From assembly GCA_012727415.1 (NCBI GenBank), contig JAAYHI010000011.1, positions 1 to 16,855 of the forward strand: a stretch of 16,855 nt of DNA. Direction: 5' to 3'. This document shows, one piece after another, positions 1 to 7,499 of the stretch (its first letter is position 1; every line of letters begins with the position of its first letter). Both the position numbers and the translations under genes were made by a program. The stretch comes from Bacillota bacterium. GTDB taxonomy: Bacteria > Bacillota > Proteinivoracia > UBA4975. The notes beneath the pieces are model-generated. The model made no database searches. It was not told the origin of the DNA and worked only from the letters and a program-made list of their open reading frames with translations.

Positions 1-44
1 ACTTTGACATGAGTGAGTATTGGTCTTGGAAAAAAGAACAGGAG

Positions 45-773
45 TTAGCCGGAAAAGTTGATTGCCGGATTAGTGCATAAATAGGAGTTTGCCAGAGGCA
101 ATTTTACAGACAAAAATGGGCTTGACCGACTGACAAAGCCGAAGACGATGAGAAAAACATATAAAGTCCTTTTTAGTTCATATGGGATTATTTCATCCAT
201 AACAATCTTGGCAAAGAAACTCGAGATAATCCCAAGGGCAGTTAATAAAACCGAAGCTAAAATGATAACGCCTAAAAGCTTCTTTTGAGGGAGAATTAGT
301 TTAACAAATAAATCAAACATTCCCTTACCCTTTATTTTCGTTGCTTCAAATTCACTGGTGGGGACCATAAAGATTACGACCCCTTGAAAGATATTCTCAA
401 ACTCTTCTCTGGTATAACGCTCTACGCCTTTGGCAGGATTGGCTACGACGATTTTGCCTTTTTTAGTGACTTTGTGGATAACGACAAAATGCTGAAGGCC
501 CTCATTGGTCACAACATGAGCTATGGCTGGATAGGTGAGTTTAGGGGTCAGCTCATCAACCGATGTTCTTACCGCTTTAACATTAAAATGCAACTTTTCT
601 AGACCTTCTACAACACCCTTTACCGTTGTGCCATAGGCGTCTGTGCCGATGGTCTCTCTAATCTTCATAATCGTAGACTCTCGCTTATAACTCAACAGCA
701 CTGTAGAGATTACTGCTGCAGCACAATCCGATGCATCATGTTGTTTAGTACACTGCCATTTAGTTAAGCGCAT
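45..773 (-). pseudogene. Truncated C39 peptidase/ABC exporter (bacteriocin-type), probable pseudogene
   Basis: The N-terminal part matches the C39 cysteine peptidase domain of peptide/bacteriocin ABC exporters, which cleave double-glycine leaders at the membrane. With the start at 773 (preceded by GAGAGGGTGG), visible landmarks are Gln11, catalytic Cys17 in the QHDASDC motif and His95 in GLQHFVVIHKV. The position normally holding the catalytic Asp (DPAxG) is Asn112 in ANPAKG. A membrane segment follows at about residues 165-185 and another at 203-214. The reading frame then loses family resemblance near residue 214 (about position 134) and stops at 242 residues. Full exporters are about 700 residues, so most of the membrane domain and the whole ATPase are missing. 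An upstream ATG at 815 has no ribosome binding site and was not used. The gene is more AT-rich than the operon to its right and is separated from it by a terminator. The family call is firm; loss of function is inferred. Confidence 0.75.
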
Positions 774-1004
774 TGTAAATGTCCACCCTCTCGTTCTTGC
801 CTCGTCGCTACCCATGACTTATAAGACATAGTTACCACTATTCCTGAAATAAGATAAGCGATAAGACTAATAGAATTATTTAGACTATAGTTGATAAAAG
901 CTTACCACGAATGTCCAATGTCTGCAACCCTATCTTTATCTGGGTTTTTAAGGCAGGGGAAAGATTAACATCATAATGTTCTCTCTTTTCGGCAGGAGCT
1001 AAGT
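774..1004. other. AT-rich spacer between the operon terminator and the exporter remnant
   Basis: No supported gene lies here. The stretch is AT-rich compared with the operon to the right. It should hold the promoter of the exporter gene if that gene was ever expressed, but I find no convincing -35/-10 pair. A good ribosome binding site (GAGAGGGTGG on the minus strand) sits just before the ATG at 773. Confidence 0.5.
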
Positions 1005-1045
1005 AAAAAGGCCATCTCCTACGTAATAAGAAGTAGGTGATGGCC
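1005..1045 (-). terminator. Rho-independent terminator after adenine deaminase
   Basis: On the minus strand, a 13-bp stem GGCCATCACCTAC / GTAGGAGATGGCC with one mismatch and a 10-nt loop is followed by TTTTT. It lies 30 bp downstream of the adenine deaminase stop, so it is the likely 3' end of the long purine operon. The arms are 1033-1045 and 1010-1022, and the U-tract is 1005-1009. Confidence 0.85.
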
Positions 1046-1074
1046 CTTTCTGATTTCTAATTCTATAATATCTG

Positions 1075-2796
1075 TCAATCCAGTTCCAATGGCACTGGCT
1101 TAAACTGGACTACATTGACAAGTCCCTTGTCTGTCAGCTTAAGGGCAGGGATGACTGGTAGAGCCATAAAGCTCAGGGTCATGAAGGGACTGTCCCCAGT
1201 TACACCGAGCTCTTGGGCGGCGGCCTCCAAGGATTCCATTCTTGAGGCCACGGTCTCAACAGGCTCCGCAGACATGAGACCAGCAATGGGTAATGGTAGA
1301 CTGGCCAAGGTCTCTCCTTGGTTAACTACAACCAGGCCTCCCTGCATTTGGGCTATTGCTTCAACGGCAGTTAAAATATCCTCGGGGTTGAGGCCAGCAA
1401 CAATTATATGATGAGAGTCATGAGAAATAGAAGCTGCTATTGCCCCTTTTGTCAAGCCTAGTCCCTGAATGAGCCCCAGGCCTACTCGGCCGCTACCATG
1501 GTGACGCTCAACCACTGCCAGCAGAGCCAGGTCATTGGCAGCTAAGTCCGCCACCTGCTGAGCAGAGGCTTTGCCCTCTACCGTAATGATTTGATCGGGA
1601 ATAAGCTGAATGACCCGATAAGCGTTGGCAGGGGGCAGGATGAATTTCTCCCGGCTAAGGCCCTTGATGTGGACAGAATGGGCTATCCGTTTGGGCAGTG
1701 GTTTTTCGGCTTGGAAGGCAAACAACGCTTTACCATCCTTGGCCACCAATTTACCGTCTTTGTAAACCTGGATGGGTTTAAACTCCACCAGGTCTTCCAG
1801 CACCAACAAATCCGCCCTGCGTCCTGGGGCAATAGCGCCAATATTGTGTACGCCCATGGCTGTAGCAGTATTGATGGTAGCCAGACGGATGGCATCTATG
1901 GGATCTACTCCTAGTCTTGTAGCCTCCCTGAGCATCCAATTAATATGGCCCCGGGCAATGAGATCCCCGGGATGGCGGTCATCAGTGGCAAAGAAGAAGC
2001 GATTAAAGTTCTTCTCATCCACAGCCGGCAGCAATGCCGAGAGGTTGCGGGCAGCGGAGCCCTCACGAATCATGACGTACATCCCGGCACTAACCTTTTC
2101 CAAGGCCTCCTGGGGGGTTGTTACCTCATGGTCAGCCCGGATGCCCCCTTGCAAGTAGGCGTTGAGTTCTTTGCCAGTTACGCCGGGGGCATGTCCATCA
2201 ATAAAGCGCTCCGAAAAAAGCTTTAGCTTTTGCCAAAGGTTGGCATCTCCCTGGATGACGCCGGGGCAATTCATTACCTCCCCCAGTCCGAAGACGCCGG
2301 GGGCGTCCTTGATTTTCCCCAGATCCCGGGCCTCCAGGACTGCACCGGCAGTTTCCCAGGGGGAAGCAGGCACGCAGGAAGGAAGCATCAGGAAAAAGTT
2401 CCATGGATACCTGCTGCCTTCAGCCAGGAGGTAGCGAATACCGTCCAGACCGGCCACATTGGCAATCTCATGGGGATCGGCAAAGACAGTGGTGGTGCCC
2501 AGGGCCGCCAGGCAGCGGGCAAACTCTCCCACTGCCAGCATGCTGCTTTCGACATGACAATGCCCATCGATAAACCCCGGGGAGAGGATGGCACCCTCCA
2601 GGTCTATTTCCTCATTGCCCTGGTAGGAGCCCATGCCCAATATGATTCCTTGGCCAACAGCTACATCTGCCTCCACCAGTTTGCCGGAAAATACATCTAC
2701 CACCCTGCCGTTTTTAAACACAAGATCTGCAGGGATGTCACCTCGGGCCATGCCCAACAAGCAGTTGCTTCTGTCAATCATTGTCCTTGGGAGCAA
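1075..2796 (-). CDS. adeC: Adenine deaminase (AdeC family)
   Basis: This enzyme hydrolyses adenine to hypoxanthine and ammonia in the cytoplasm. The protein is 573 residues, normal for the bacterial AdeC family of metal-dependent amidohydrolases. Landmarks are the metal-binding HxH pair His79/His81 in DGHCHVES, Glu173 in GLGEVMN, His202 in DGHAPG, His223 in ADHE, and ATDDRHP around 270-275. The family-specific C-terminal domain contains SHDSHH. The frame opens with TTG at 2796. An ATG at 2781, close after AAGGA, is an equally good start and would remove five residues. Either way the start lies inside the end of the upstream flavoprotein gene, implying translational coupling. It is the last gene of the operon, followed by a clear terminator. 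Its product feeds hypoxanthine to the molybdenum hydroxylases encoded upstream. Confidence 0.93.
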   Translation of the reverse strand: MLPRTMIDRSNCLLGMARGDIPADLVFKNGRVVDVFSGKLVEADVAVGQGIILGMGSYQGNEEIDLEGAILSPGFIDGHCHVESSMLAVGEFARCLAALGTTTVFADPHEIANVAGLDGIRYLLAEGSRYPWNFFLMLPSCVPASPWETAGAVLEARDLGKIKDAPGVFGLGEVMNCPGVIQGDANLWQKLKLFSERFIDGHAPGVTGKELNAYLQGGIRADHEVTTPQEALEKVSAGMYVMIREGSAARNLSALLPAVDEKNFNRFFFATDDRHPGDLIARGHINWMLREATRLGVDPIDAIRLATINTATAMGVHNIGAIAPGRRADLLVLEDLVEFKPIQVYKDGKLVAKDGKALFAFQAEKPLPKRIAHSVHIKGLSREKFILPPANAYRVIQLIPDQIITVEGKASAQQVADLAANDLALLAVVERHHGSGRVGLGLIQGLGLTKGAIAASISHDSHHIIVAGLNPEDILTAVEAIAQMQGGLVVVNQGETLASLPLPIAGLMSAEPVETVASRMESLEAAAQELGVTGDSPFMTLSFMALPVIPALKLTDKGLVNVVQFKPVPLELD

Positions 2797-3859
2797 TGGC
2801 CCCGAATTTGCACCGGGTTATACACAAGCCGCAACCCGCGCAGAGATCATAGTCTACCTTGGCATACCCATCAATTTCTATGGCATGGTAGACACAGGAC
2901 TGGGCGCAGCGGCCGCACGCAGTGCAAAGGTCCGCATCGATTTTGGGCTGCCAGCGCTGCAGGTCTTCCTGGCGCTGGTGCTTATGAGCCAAGCCCCGGA
3001 TTTCCTCCAGGGATTCAATTCCCCGCTCTTCCATGAACTTCTCCATCTGCCGGGCAATTTTGCCGTATATTCCCGGCCCTTCCAGGATGGCTGCCGTACA
3101 GACCTGGACGGCTGTGGCTCCGGCCATTATCATCTTCACTGCATCCCGGCCGGAGCTGATTCCGCCGACACCAAGTATGGGAATATCCACATGCTTGTAT
3201 GCCTCGTACACCGCCCTTAAGGCCACCGGCAGAATTGCGGGTCCCGACATCCAGCCGTAACCCGTGGTGCTGCCCATGAGGGACTTCCCGGTTTCAATAT
3301 CAATGTCCAGGCAGGGGCCTAAAGAGTTAATGAGCACCAGGCCATCGGCGCCTGCATCCTGAGCAGCGGTGGCAAAGAGCTTGATGTCGATTTGAGGACT
3401 GAGCTTTACAAAAACAGGCAAGTCCACAGCCTTCTTGGCGGCTTTGACAGCTGCCACCACCGGCGAGGGATCGTCCCCCAGGTAGTGGGTGGACAGTTCC
3501 AGGGCATCGGCAAAAGGCGCCACCTTCCGTGCCAAAGACTCAATCTGGTCGGCGGTGTACCCCAGACCTACAATAATAGGCAGCCCCGTCCCCTTGACGA
3601 CAGGGTATTCATGTTCCAGCCAATGTTCCGGAGACTGTTCTGCCCACAATTCGGTGTTGAGAAAGCCGCCCCTGATTTCAGCCATATTCTGGCGGGGGAC
3701 TTTAGCTGCTTCAGTGGAGATGGTCTTTGTAACAATTGCTCCCGCTCCTCCCTTGGCGGCGGCCACCGCCGCCGGGCCGTCCTTAATTGGCGGCCCGGCA
3801 GCGGGCATTACCGGGTTCTTTAACTTGAGACCTGCAAATTCTACTTCCAGCCTATTCAT
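2774..3859 (-). CDS. Dihydroorotate/dihydropyrimidine dehydrogenase-like flavoprotein with C-terminal 2x[4Fe-4S] domain
   Basis: A 361-residue protein with an FMN-binding TIM barrel of the class 1 dihydroorotate dehydrogenase / PreA / DPD type at about residues 1-275. A bacterial ferredoxin domain follows at about 305-357. Visible flavin-barrel motifs are KLSP (152-155), Asn178 in LINSLG, SGPAILP (205-211) and GVGGISSG (230-237). The ferredoxin cysteines are 312, 315, 318, 322 and 340, 343, 346, 350, enough for two [4Fe-4S] clusters. The active-site loop usually reading NxSCPxxxG is instead ELSTHYLGDD (121-130), so the catalytic Cys and substrate Asn of the known enzymes are absent. It overlaps the Mo subunit by 8 bp and adenine deaminase by about 23 bp. 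A strong GGGAGG precedes the ATG. No PreT-like NAD(P)H subunit adjoins it, so electrons probably come from ferredoxin or a partner. A pyrimidine role is unlikely from context. Substrate unknown. Confidence 0.8.
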   Translation of the reverse strand: MNRLEVEFAGLKLKNPVMPAAGPPIKDGPAAVAAAKGGAGAIVTKTISTEAAKVPRQNMAEIRGGFLNTELWAEQSPEHWLEHEYPVVKGTGLPIIVGLGYTADQIESLARKVAPFADALELSTHYLGDDPSPVVAAVKAAKKAVDLPVFVKLSPQIDIKLFATAAQDAGADGLVLINSLGPCLDIDIETGKSLMGSTTGYGWMSGPAILPVALRAVYEAYKHVDIPILGVGGISSGRDAVKMIMAGATAVQVCTAAILEGPGIYGKIARQMEKFMEERGIESLEEIRGLAHKHQRQEDLQRWQPKIDADLCTACGRCAQSCVYHAIEIDGYAKVDYDLCAGCGLCITRCKFGAIAPKDND

Positions 3860-6155
3860 GCTTAACCTCCCTGTCTTTCGCTTTTATCGCTGCCAGCACC
3901 TTTTCCGGGGTGGCAGGCATATCGTAGAGCCTGATGCCAACTGCATCTTCAATGGCGTTAAGGATGGCCGGGGCAGTGGGAATCATGGCAGGTTCCCCGA
4001 TGCCTTTAGCGCCAAAGGGGCCACAGGCATCGCCGCTTTCGACGATAATCGTCTTTACATCAGGAACATCCAGGGAGGTAGGAATCAAATAGGTTGCCAG
4101 GTCGGGGTTGACTGTGACTCCCTCTTTAAATACCTGCTCTTCCATGAGAGCCATTCCCAATCCCATTGCCGCGCCCCCTTCGCTTTGCCCCTCTACGCTG
4201 GCAGGGTTAATGGCCAGCCCCACGTCAGGGGCGGCTACAATCCTCAGCACATCAACTTCGCCGGTTTCGGTGTCCACTTCCACCTCGATAAACTGGGTGT
4301 TAAAGGTGTAGGTGACATAAACCACATCCCCCTGGCCGGTGCTGTAATCAATGTCGGTGCGGGGGAAGTAACAGCCTTCAGCTTCAAGGGGCTCGCCCTT
4401 TTCCCGGGCTATTTTTGCCAGTTCACCCAGGGACATCTGGCGGGTGGTGCCGTGGAGAATAATATCGCCATCGACGACGGAGAGTTCCGGATACGCCCTC
4501 CCCAATTCCACATTCGCCCTGTGGAAGATCTTGCCGAGGAGGTTTTCTGCGGCAATTTTTACTGCGTTGCCGGAAAAGATGGTCTGACGGGTTGCTGAGG
4601 TCGAACCGGCATTCTTGGTGGTGGCGGTATCGCTCTGTGCCAGGTCGATACACTCAGGAGGAATGTTGAGGACATTGGCGGCAATCTGAACCATGATGGT
4701 CTTGACCCCCTGGCCCACATCTGCAGCTGCCGATGTAATGAGAATCCTCCCCTCGTCGGTGACCTTGGCCCCGGCAATGGAGTGGTCAGGGAAGCCCTCT
4801 CCATATCCGCAACCGAACATAATTGTCGCCATCCCCATTCCCCGCTTCTTATGGGGAGCGCTGGCAACTCCCTTGCTGCCAAAGTGCTCCCTTGCGGTGA
4901 GGATGGTATCTACTGTACCGACACTGGTGGTGAGAATCTGGCCGTTGGCGGTGCAGGAACCAATGCGGAAAGCGTTTTTGAGGCGGAATTCTGCCGGGTC
5001 CCAGCCCATATCCCGGGCGATGCAATCCATCTGGCGTTCATAGGCAAAGGCGGCCTCAGTGGCGCCAAAGCCCCGCATGGCCCCGGTATAGGTGTTGTTG
5101 GTATATACCGTATAGCTTATTCCCTTGACATTGGGAACATCGTAGGGTCCTGTGCTGACATACATGGCCTGATGGACAATGGAACCGGCGGTGGAGGCAT
5201 AGGCCCCTGAATCCCCGATTACTTCTGACTGCCAGGCGGTAATGGTGCCGTCCTTTTTCACCCCTGTCTTTAGTCTGAAGATAAAGGGAGTGCGCTTGGT
5301 CATGATAATCATGGATTCTTCCCTGGTCATCGCCCATTTCACCGGACGGCCAGTGAGTTTTGCCATCAAAGGCAGGATGATGTGGACGGAAATATCTTCC
5401 CGACGGCCAAAGGCACCGCCAATGGCGCTGGGCTGGATAATCTTCAGCTGCTCCATCCGGATTCCCAGCGTCCTGGCCACATCAGTCTGTATGTCGTGGA
5501 GCCACTGACAGGGTGCCCACAGAGTATAACAATCAGTGTCAGGGTCGTAGACTGCCATACCGGCTTCCAGTTCCATGGCCACGTGATCGACATGCTGGGT
5601 GCGGAATTCATTTTCGAAGATGTAGTCGGCTTCGGCAAAGCCTGCCTCCACATCTCCCTTTACCAGGTGATCAATGGCGAGGACATTGCCCTTGTTATAC
5701 GGGTGTTCGAACTGAACCTGACCCGATTCGTGAATCTTGGGGGCATCAGGTTCCATGGCTCTCAGGGGATCGCTTATTACCTCCAGAGGTTCGTATTCTA
5801 CTTCAATAAGTCTCAGAGCCTGGCGGGCGCTTTTCTCATCCTCAGCTGCCACTACTGCCAGCCTGTCGCCCAGGTAGCGGGTCTTTTCTTTCACCAGCAC
5901 TTCCTGATCCTTGAAGATCAGGCCATAGGTCTTGAGCCAAGGCACATCTGCGGCCGTAATTACCTTGACAACCCCAGGCAGTTCTCTGGCCTTGCTGACA
6001 TCGATCTTTTTTATGAGGGCGTGGGGATGGGGGGCGTGCAGCACTTTCAGATACAGCATCCCCTCCATGTGCAGGTCGGTGGCATACAACGGTTTCCCCA
6101 GGACTTTGTCCAGAGCATCCACTCTGTTAATCCTCTTGCCGACATAGCCTTTCAC
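3852..6155 (-). CDS. Molybdenum hydroxylase II, molybdopterin-binding large subunit (xanthine dehydrogenase family)
   Basis: The catalytic subunit of a three-subunit xanthine dehydrogenase/CO dehydrogenase-type enzyme, which hydroxylates a ring carbon using water at a molybdopterin centre. It has 767 residues, normal for split enzymes. It shows the N-terminal hammerhead domain (about 1-140), GGAFGRRE (246-253), AMRGFG (359-364), VGQG (480-483), a TSATRQ stretch (519-524) and the catalytic Glu721 in GAKGIGEP. By motif alignment Glu253 matches the purine-binding glutamate (Glu802) of bovine xanthine oxidase and Arg361 matches Arg880, which favours a purine-like substrate. It starts with GTG, overlapping the stop of the 2Fe-2S gene (GTGA), with AGGGAGG 8 nt upstream. 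It forms one enzyme with the two genes just upstream. Exact substrate (hypoxanthine, xanthine or other) cannot be read from sequence. Confidence 0.9.
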   Translation of the reverse strand: MKGYVGKRINRVDALDKVLGKPLYATDLHMEGMLYLKVLHAPHPHALIKKIDVSKARELPGVVKVITAADVPWLKTYGLIFKDQEVLVKEKTRYLGDRLAVVAAEDEKSARQALRLIEVEYEPLEVISDPLRAMEPDAPKIHESGQVQFEHPYNKGNVLAIDHLVKGDVEAGFAEADYIFENEFRTQHVDHVAMELEAGMAVYDPDTDCYTLWAPCQWLHDIQTDVARTLGIRMEQLKIIQPSAIGGAFGRREDISVHIILPLMAKLTGRPVKWAMTREESMIIMTKRTPFIFRLKTGVKKDGTITAWQSEVIGDSGAYASTAGSIVHQAMYVSTGPYDVPNVKGISYTVYTNNTYTGAMRGFGATEAAFAYERQMDCIARDMGWDPAEFRLKNAFRIGSCTANGQILTTSVGTVDTILTAREHFGSKGVASAPHKKRGMGMATIMFGCGYGEGFPDHSIAGAKVTDEGRILITSAAADVGQGVKTIMVQIAANVLNIPPECIDLAQSDTATTKNAGSTSATRQTIFSGNAVKIAAENLLGKIFHRANVELGRAYPELSVVDGDIILHGTTRQMSLGELAKIAREKGEPLEAEGCYFPRTDIDYSTGQGDVVYVTYTFNTQFIEVEVDTETGEVDVLRIVAAPDVGLAINPASVEGQSEGGAAMGLGMALMEEQVFKEGVTVNPDLATYLIPTSLDVPDVKTIIVESGDACGPFGAKGIGEPAMIPTAPAILNAIEDAVGIRLYDMPATPEKVLAAIKAKDREVKHE

Positions 6156-6628
6156 TGCTCCAACCTCCCTTCTGCAACTGCCTCAATGGCATCGATAATC
6201 TTAACATAGCCGGTGCACCGGCACAGGTTGCCGGCTAAGCCTGCCCGGATTTCCTCTCTGGTGGGCCGGGGATTATTGTCCAGGAGATACTTTGCGCTCA
6301 TGAGCATGCCGGGAGTGCAAAAACCACACTGCACAGCGCCATACTCAATAAATGCCTTCTGCAAAGGATGCAGGGCTTCCTCGCCGCCTAAACCCTCGAC
6401 GGTAACAATCTCTGCCCCGTTGGCCTGGAGGGCAAGGACTAAGCATGAAGCCACTGCTTTGCCGTTCATAAGCACTGTACAGGCGCCACATTCTCCCTTA
6501 CCGCAGCTTTCCTTTGTGCCCAGCAGGTGCATTTTCTCCCGCAACAAGTCCACCAGGCGCAAATCTGCCTCGACTTCGAAACTGTACTTCTTGCCGTTGA
6601 CCGTTAATTCCAGGGGATACTTAGTCAT
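6152..6628 (-). CDS. Molybdenum hydroxylase II, 2x[2Fe-2S] small subunit
   Basis: A 158-residue electron-transfer subunit that carries electrons from the molybdenum centre to FAD. The N-terminal plant-type ferredoxin domain has Cys42, 47, 50 and 62 (CGKGECGAC then SC). The C-terminal helical domain has Cys101, 104, 136 and 138 (CGFCTPGMLM and CRCTGY). All eight ligands are present. Length and spacing are standard for CoxS/XdhC-type subunits. It overlaps the FAD gene by 8 bp upstream and the Mo gene by 4 bp downstream, so the three are translationally coupled. It resembles the small subunit at 10174-10644 closely in layout but is clearly a diverged paralogue rather than a recent copy. Confidence 0.93.
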   Translation of the reverse strand: MTKYPLELTVNGKKYSFEVEADLRLVDLLREKMHLLGTKESCGKGECGACTVLMNGKAVASCLVLALQANGAEIVTVEGLGGEEALHPLQKAFIEYGAVQCGFCTPGMLMSAKYLLDNNPRPTREEIRAGLAGNLCRCTGYVKIIDAIEAVAEGRLEQ

Positions 6629-7481
6629 TCTGTGTCACCCCCACATTATTTATCGCCTGCTGCAGCGCCCGTCTGAGCAGTGCTCCCGCTGCCTGCCGCC
6701 GGTATTCGGCACTGCCCCGGATGTCATCAATAGGAGAAATTTCTTCCTGCAGCTTCTTTTCAGCGGCAGCCAGGTCAAGGAGGTCAACTTTCTGTCCCCG
6801 CAGGACATCCTCGGTCTTGCGGGCCCGCAGGGGTACCGGCCCTACCGAGCCAAGGCAAATGCGAAGGTCGGTTAAACAATTATTATCTACAGTTACTAAG
6901 ACGGCGACACTGGCAGTGGCAATTGCCATGGCCTTGCGCTTGCCCAGCTTTAGGAACGCTCCCCCTTGATTCGCTGCGGGTTTGGAAAACTTGACTTTGG
7001 TGAGAATTTGGTCGGGCGCTAACACTGTCTTGCCGGGGCCAATGAAGAATTCCTCCAGGGGAACCTGGACCGGTGCGGAGCCGGTGAGTTCCACCACTGC
7101 CCCCAGCACAATCAGGGGCGGTGCCCCATCAGCAGCCGGGGAGGCATGGACTAAGTTACCTCCTATAGTGCCCCGGTTGCGGATCTGAGGCCCTCCCACC
7201 TGGGCCGCCCCCTGGCTTAAAAAGGGAACATGCTGCTGCAGCCAGGGATGGCGGGCAATATCCTCATGAGTTACTAAAGCGCCAATTTCTACTTCTTCCC
7301 CTGTGGCAATGGTCTTCAGTTCAGCGATATTGCCGATGTCCATCAGTCCTGGCAGCGTGTCCAGCTCCTGGTAGTGAGCTACCAGTAAATCCGTCCCCCC
7401 GGCGATAATCTTTATTGTCTGGTTTGCTTGCAAGTACGCTACTGCTTCTTCTAGGGTGGACGGCGCAAAGTAAGTAGTCAT
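6621..7481 (-). CDS. Molybdenum hydroxylase II, FAD-binding medium subunit
   Basis: A 286-residue subunit of the CoxM/XdhB FAD family, passing electrons from the iron-sulfur clusters to NAD+ or another acceptor. The FAD pyrophosphate motifs are AGGTDLL (27-33) and RNRGTIGGNL (101-110), followed by HASPAADGAPP, all typical. The C-terminal CO dehydrogenase flavoprotein domain covers about 175-280. A strong GGAGGTGA lies 5 nt before the ATG, in an 18-bp spacer after the ssnA stop. This is the only real gap in the operon and marks the start of the second enzyme block. The gene order FAD, FeS, Mo is the cox-type order and differs from enzyme I. Confidence 0.92.
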   Translation of the reverse strand: MTTYFAPSTLEEAVAYLQANQTIKIIAGGTDLLVAHYQELDTLPGLMDIGNIAELKTIATGEEVEIGALVTHEDIARHPWLQQHVPFLSQGAAQVGGPQIRNRGTIGGNLVHASPAADGAPPLIVLGAVVELTGSAPVQVPLEEFFIGPGKTVLAPDQILTKVKFSKPAANQGGAFLKLGKRKAMAIATASVAVLVTVDNNCLTDLRICLGSVGPVPLRARKTEDVLRGQKVDLLDLAAAEKKLQEEISPIDDIRGSAEYRRQAAGALLRRALQQAINNVGVTQND

Positions 7482-7499
7482 CCCGTCACCTCCGTTTAT

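Noticed and set aside
2230..3036. Plus-strand open frame of 268 codons
   Set aside because: Antisense to adenine deaminase and the flavoprotein, with no recognisable domain; a GC-rich shadow frame.
2774..3859. Calling the flavoprotein pyrD or preA
   Set aside because: The catalytic loop residues of those enzymes are missing and no pyrimidine genes adjoin.
3489..4598. Plus-strand open frame of 369 codons
   Set aside because: Antisense to two well-supported genes, spanning their junction, with protein-like features of neither; a shadow frame.
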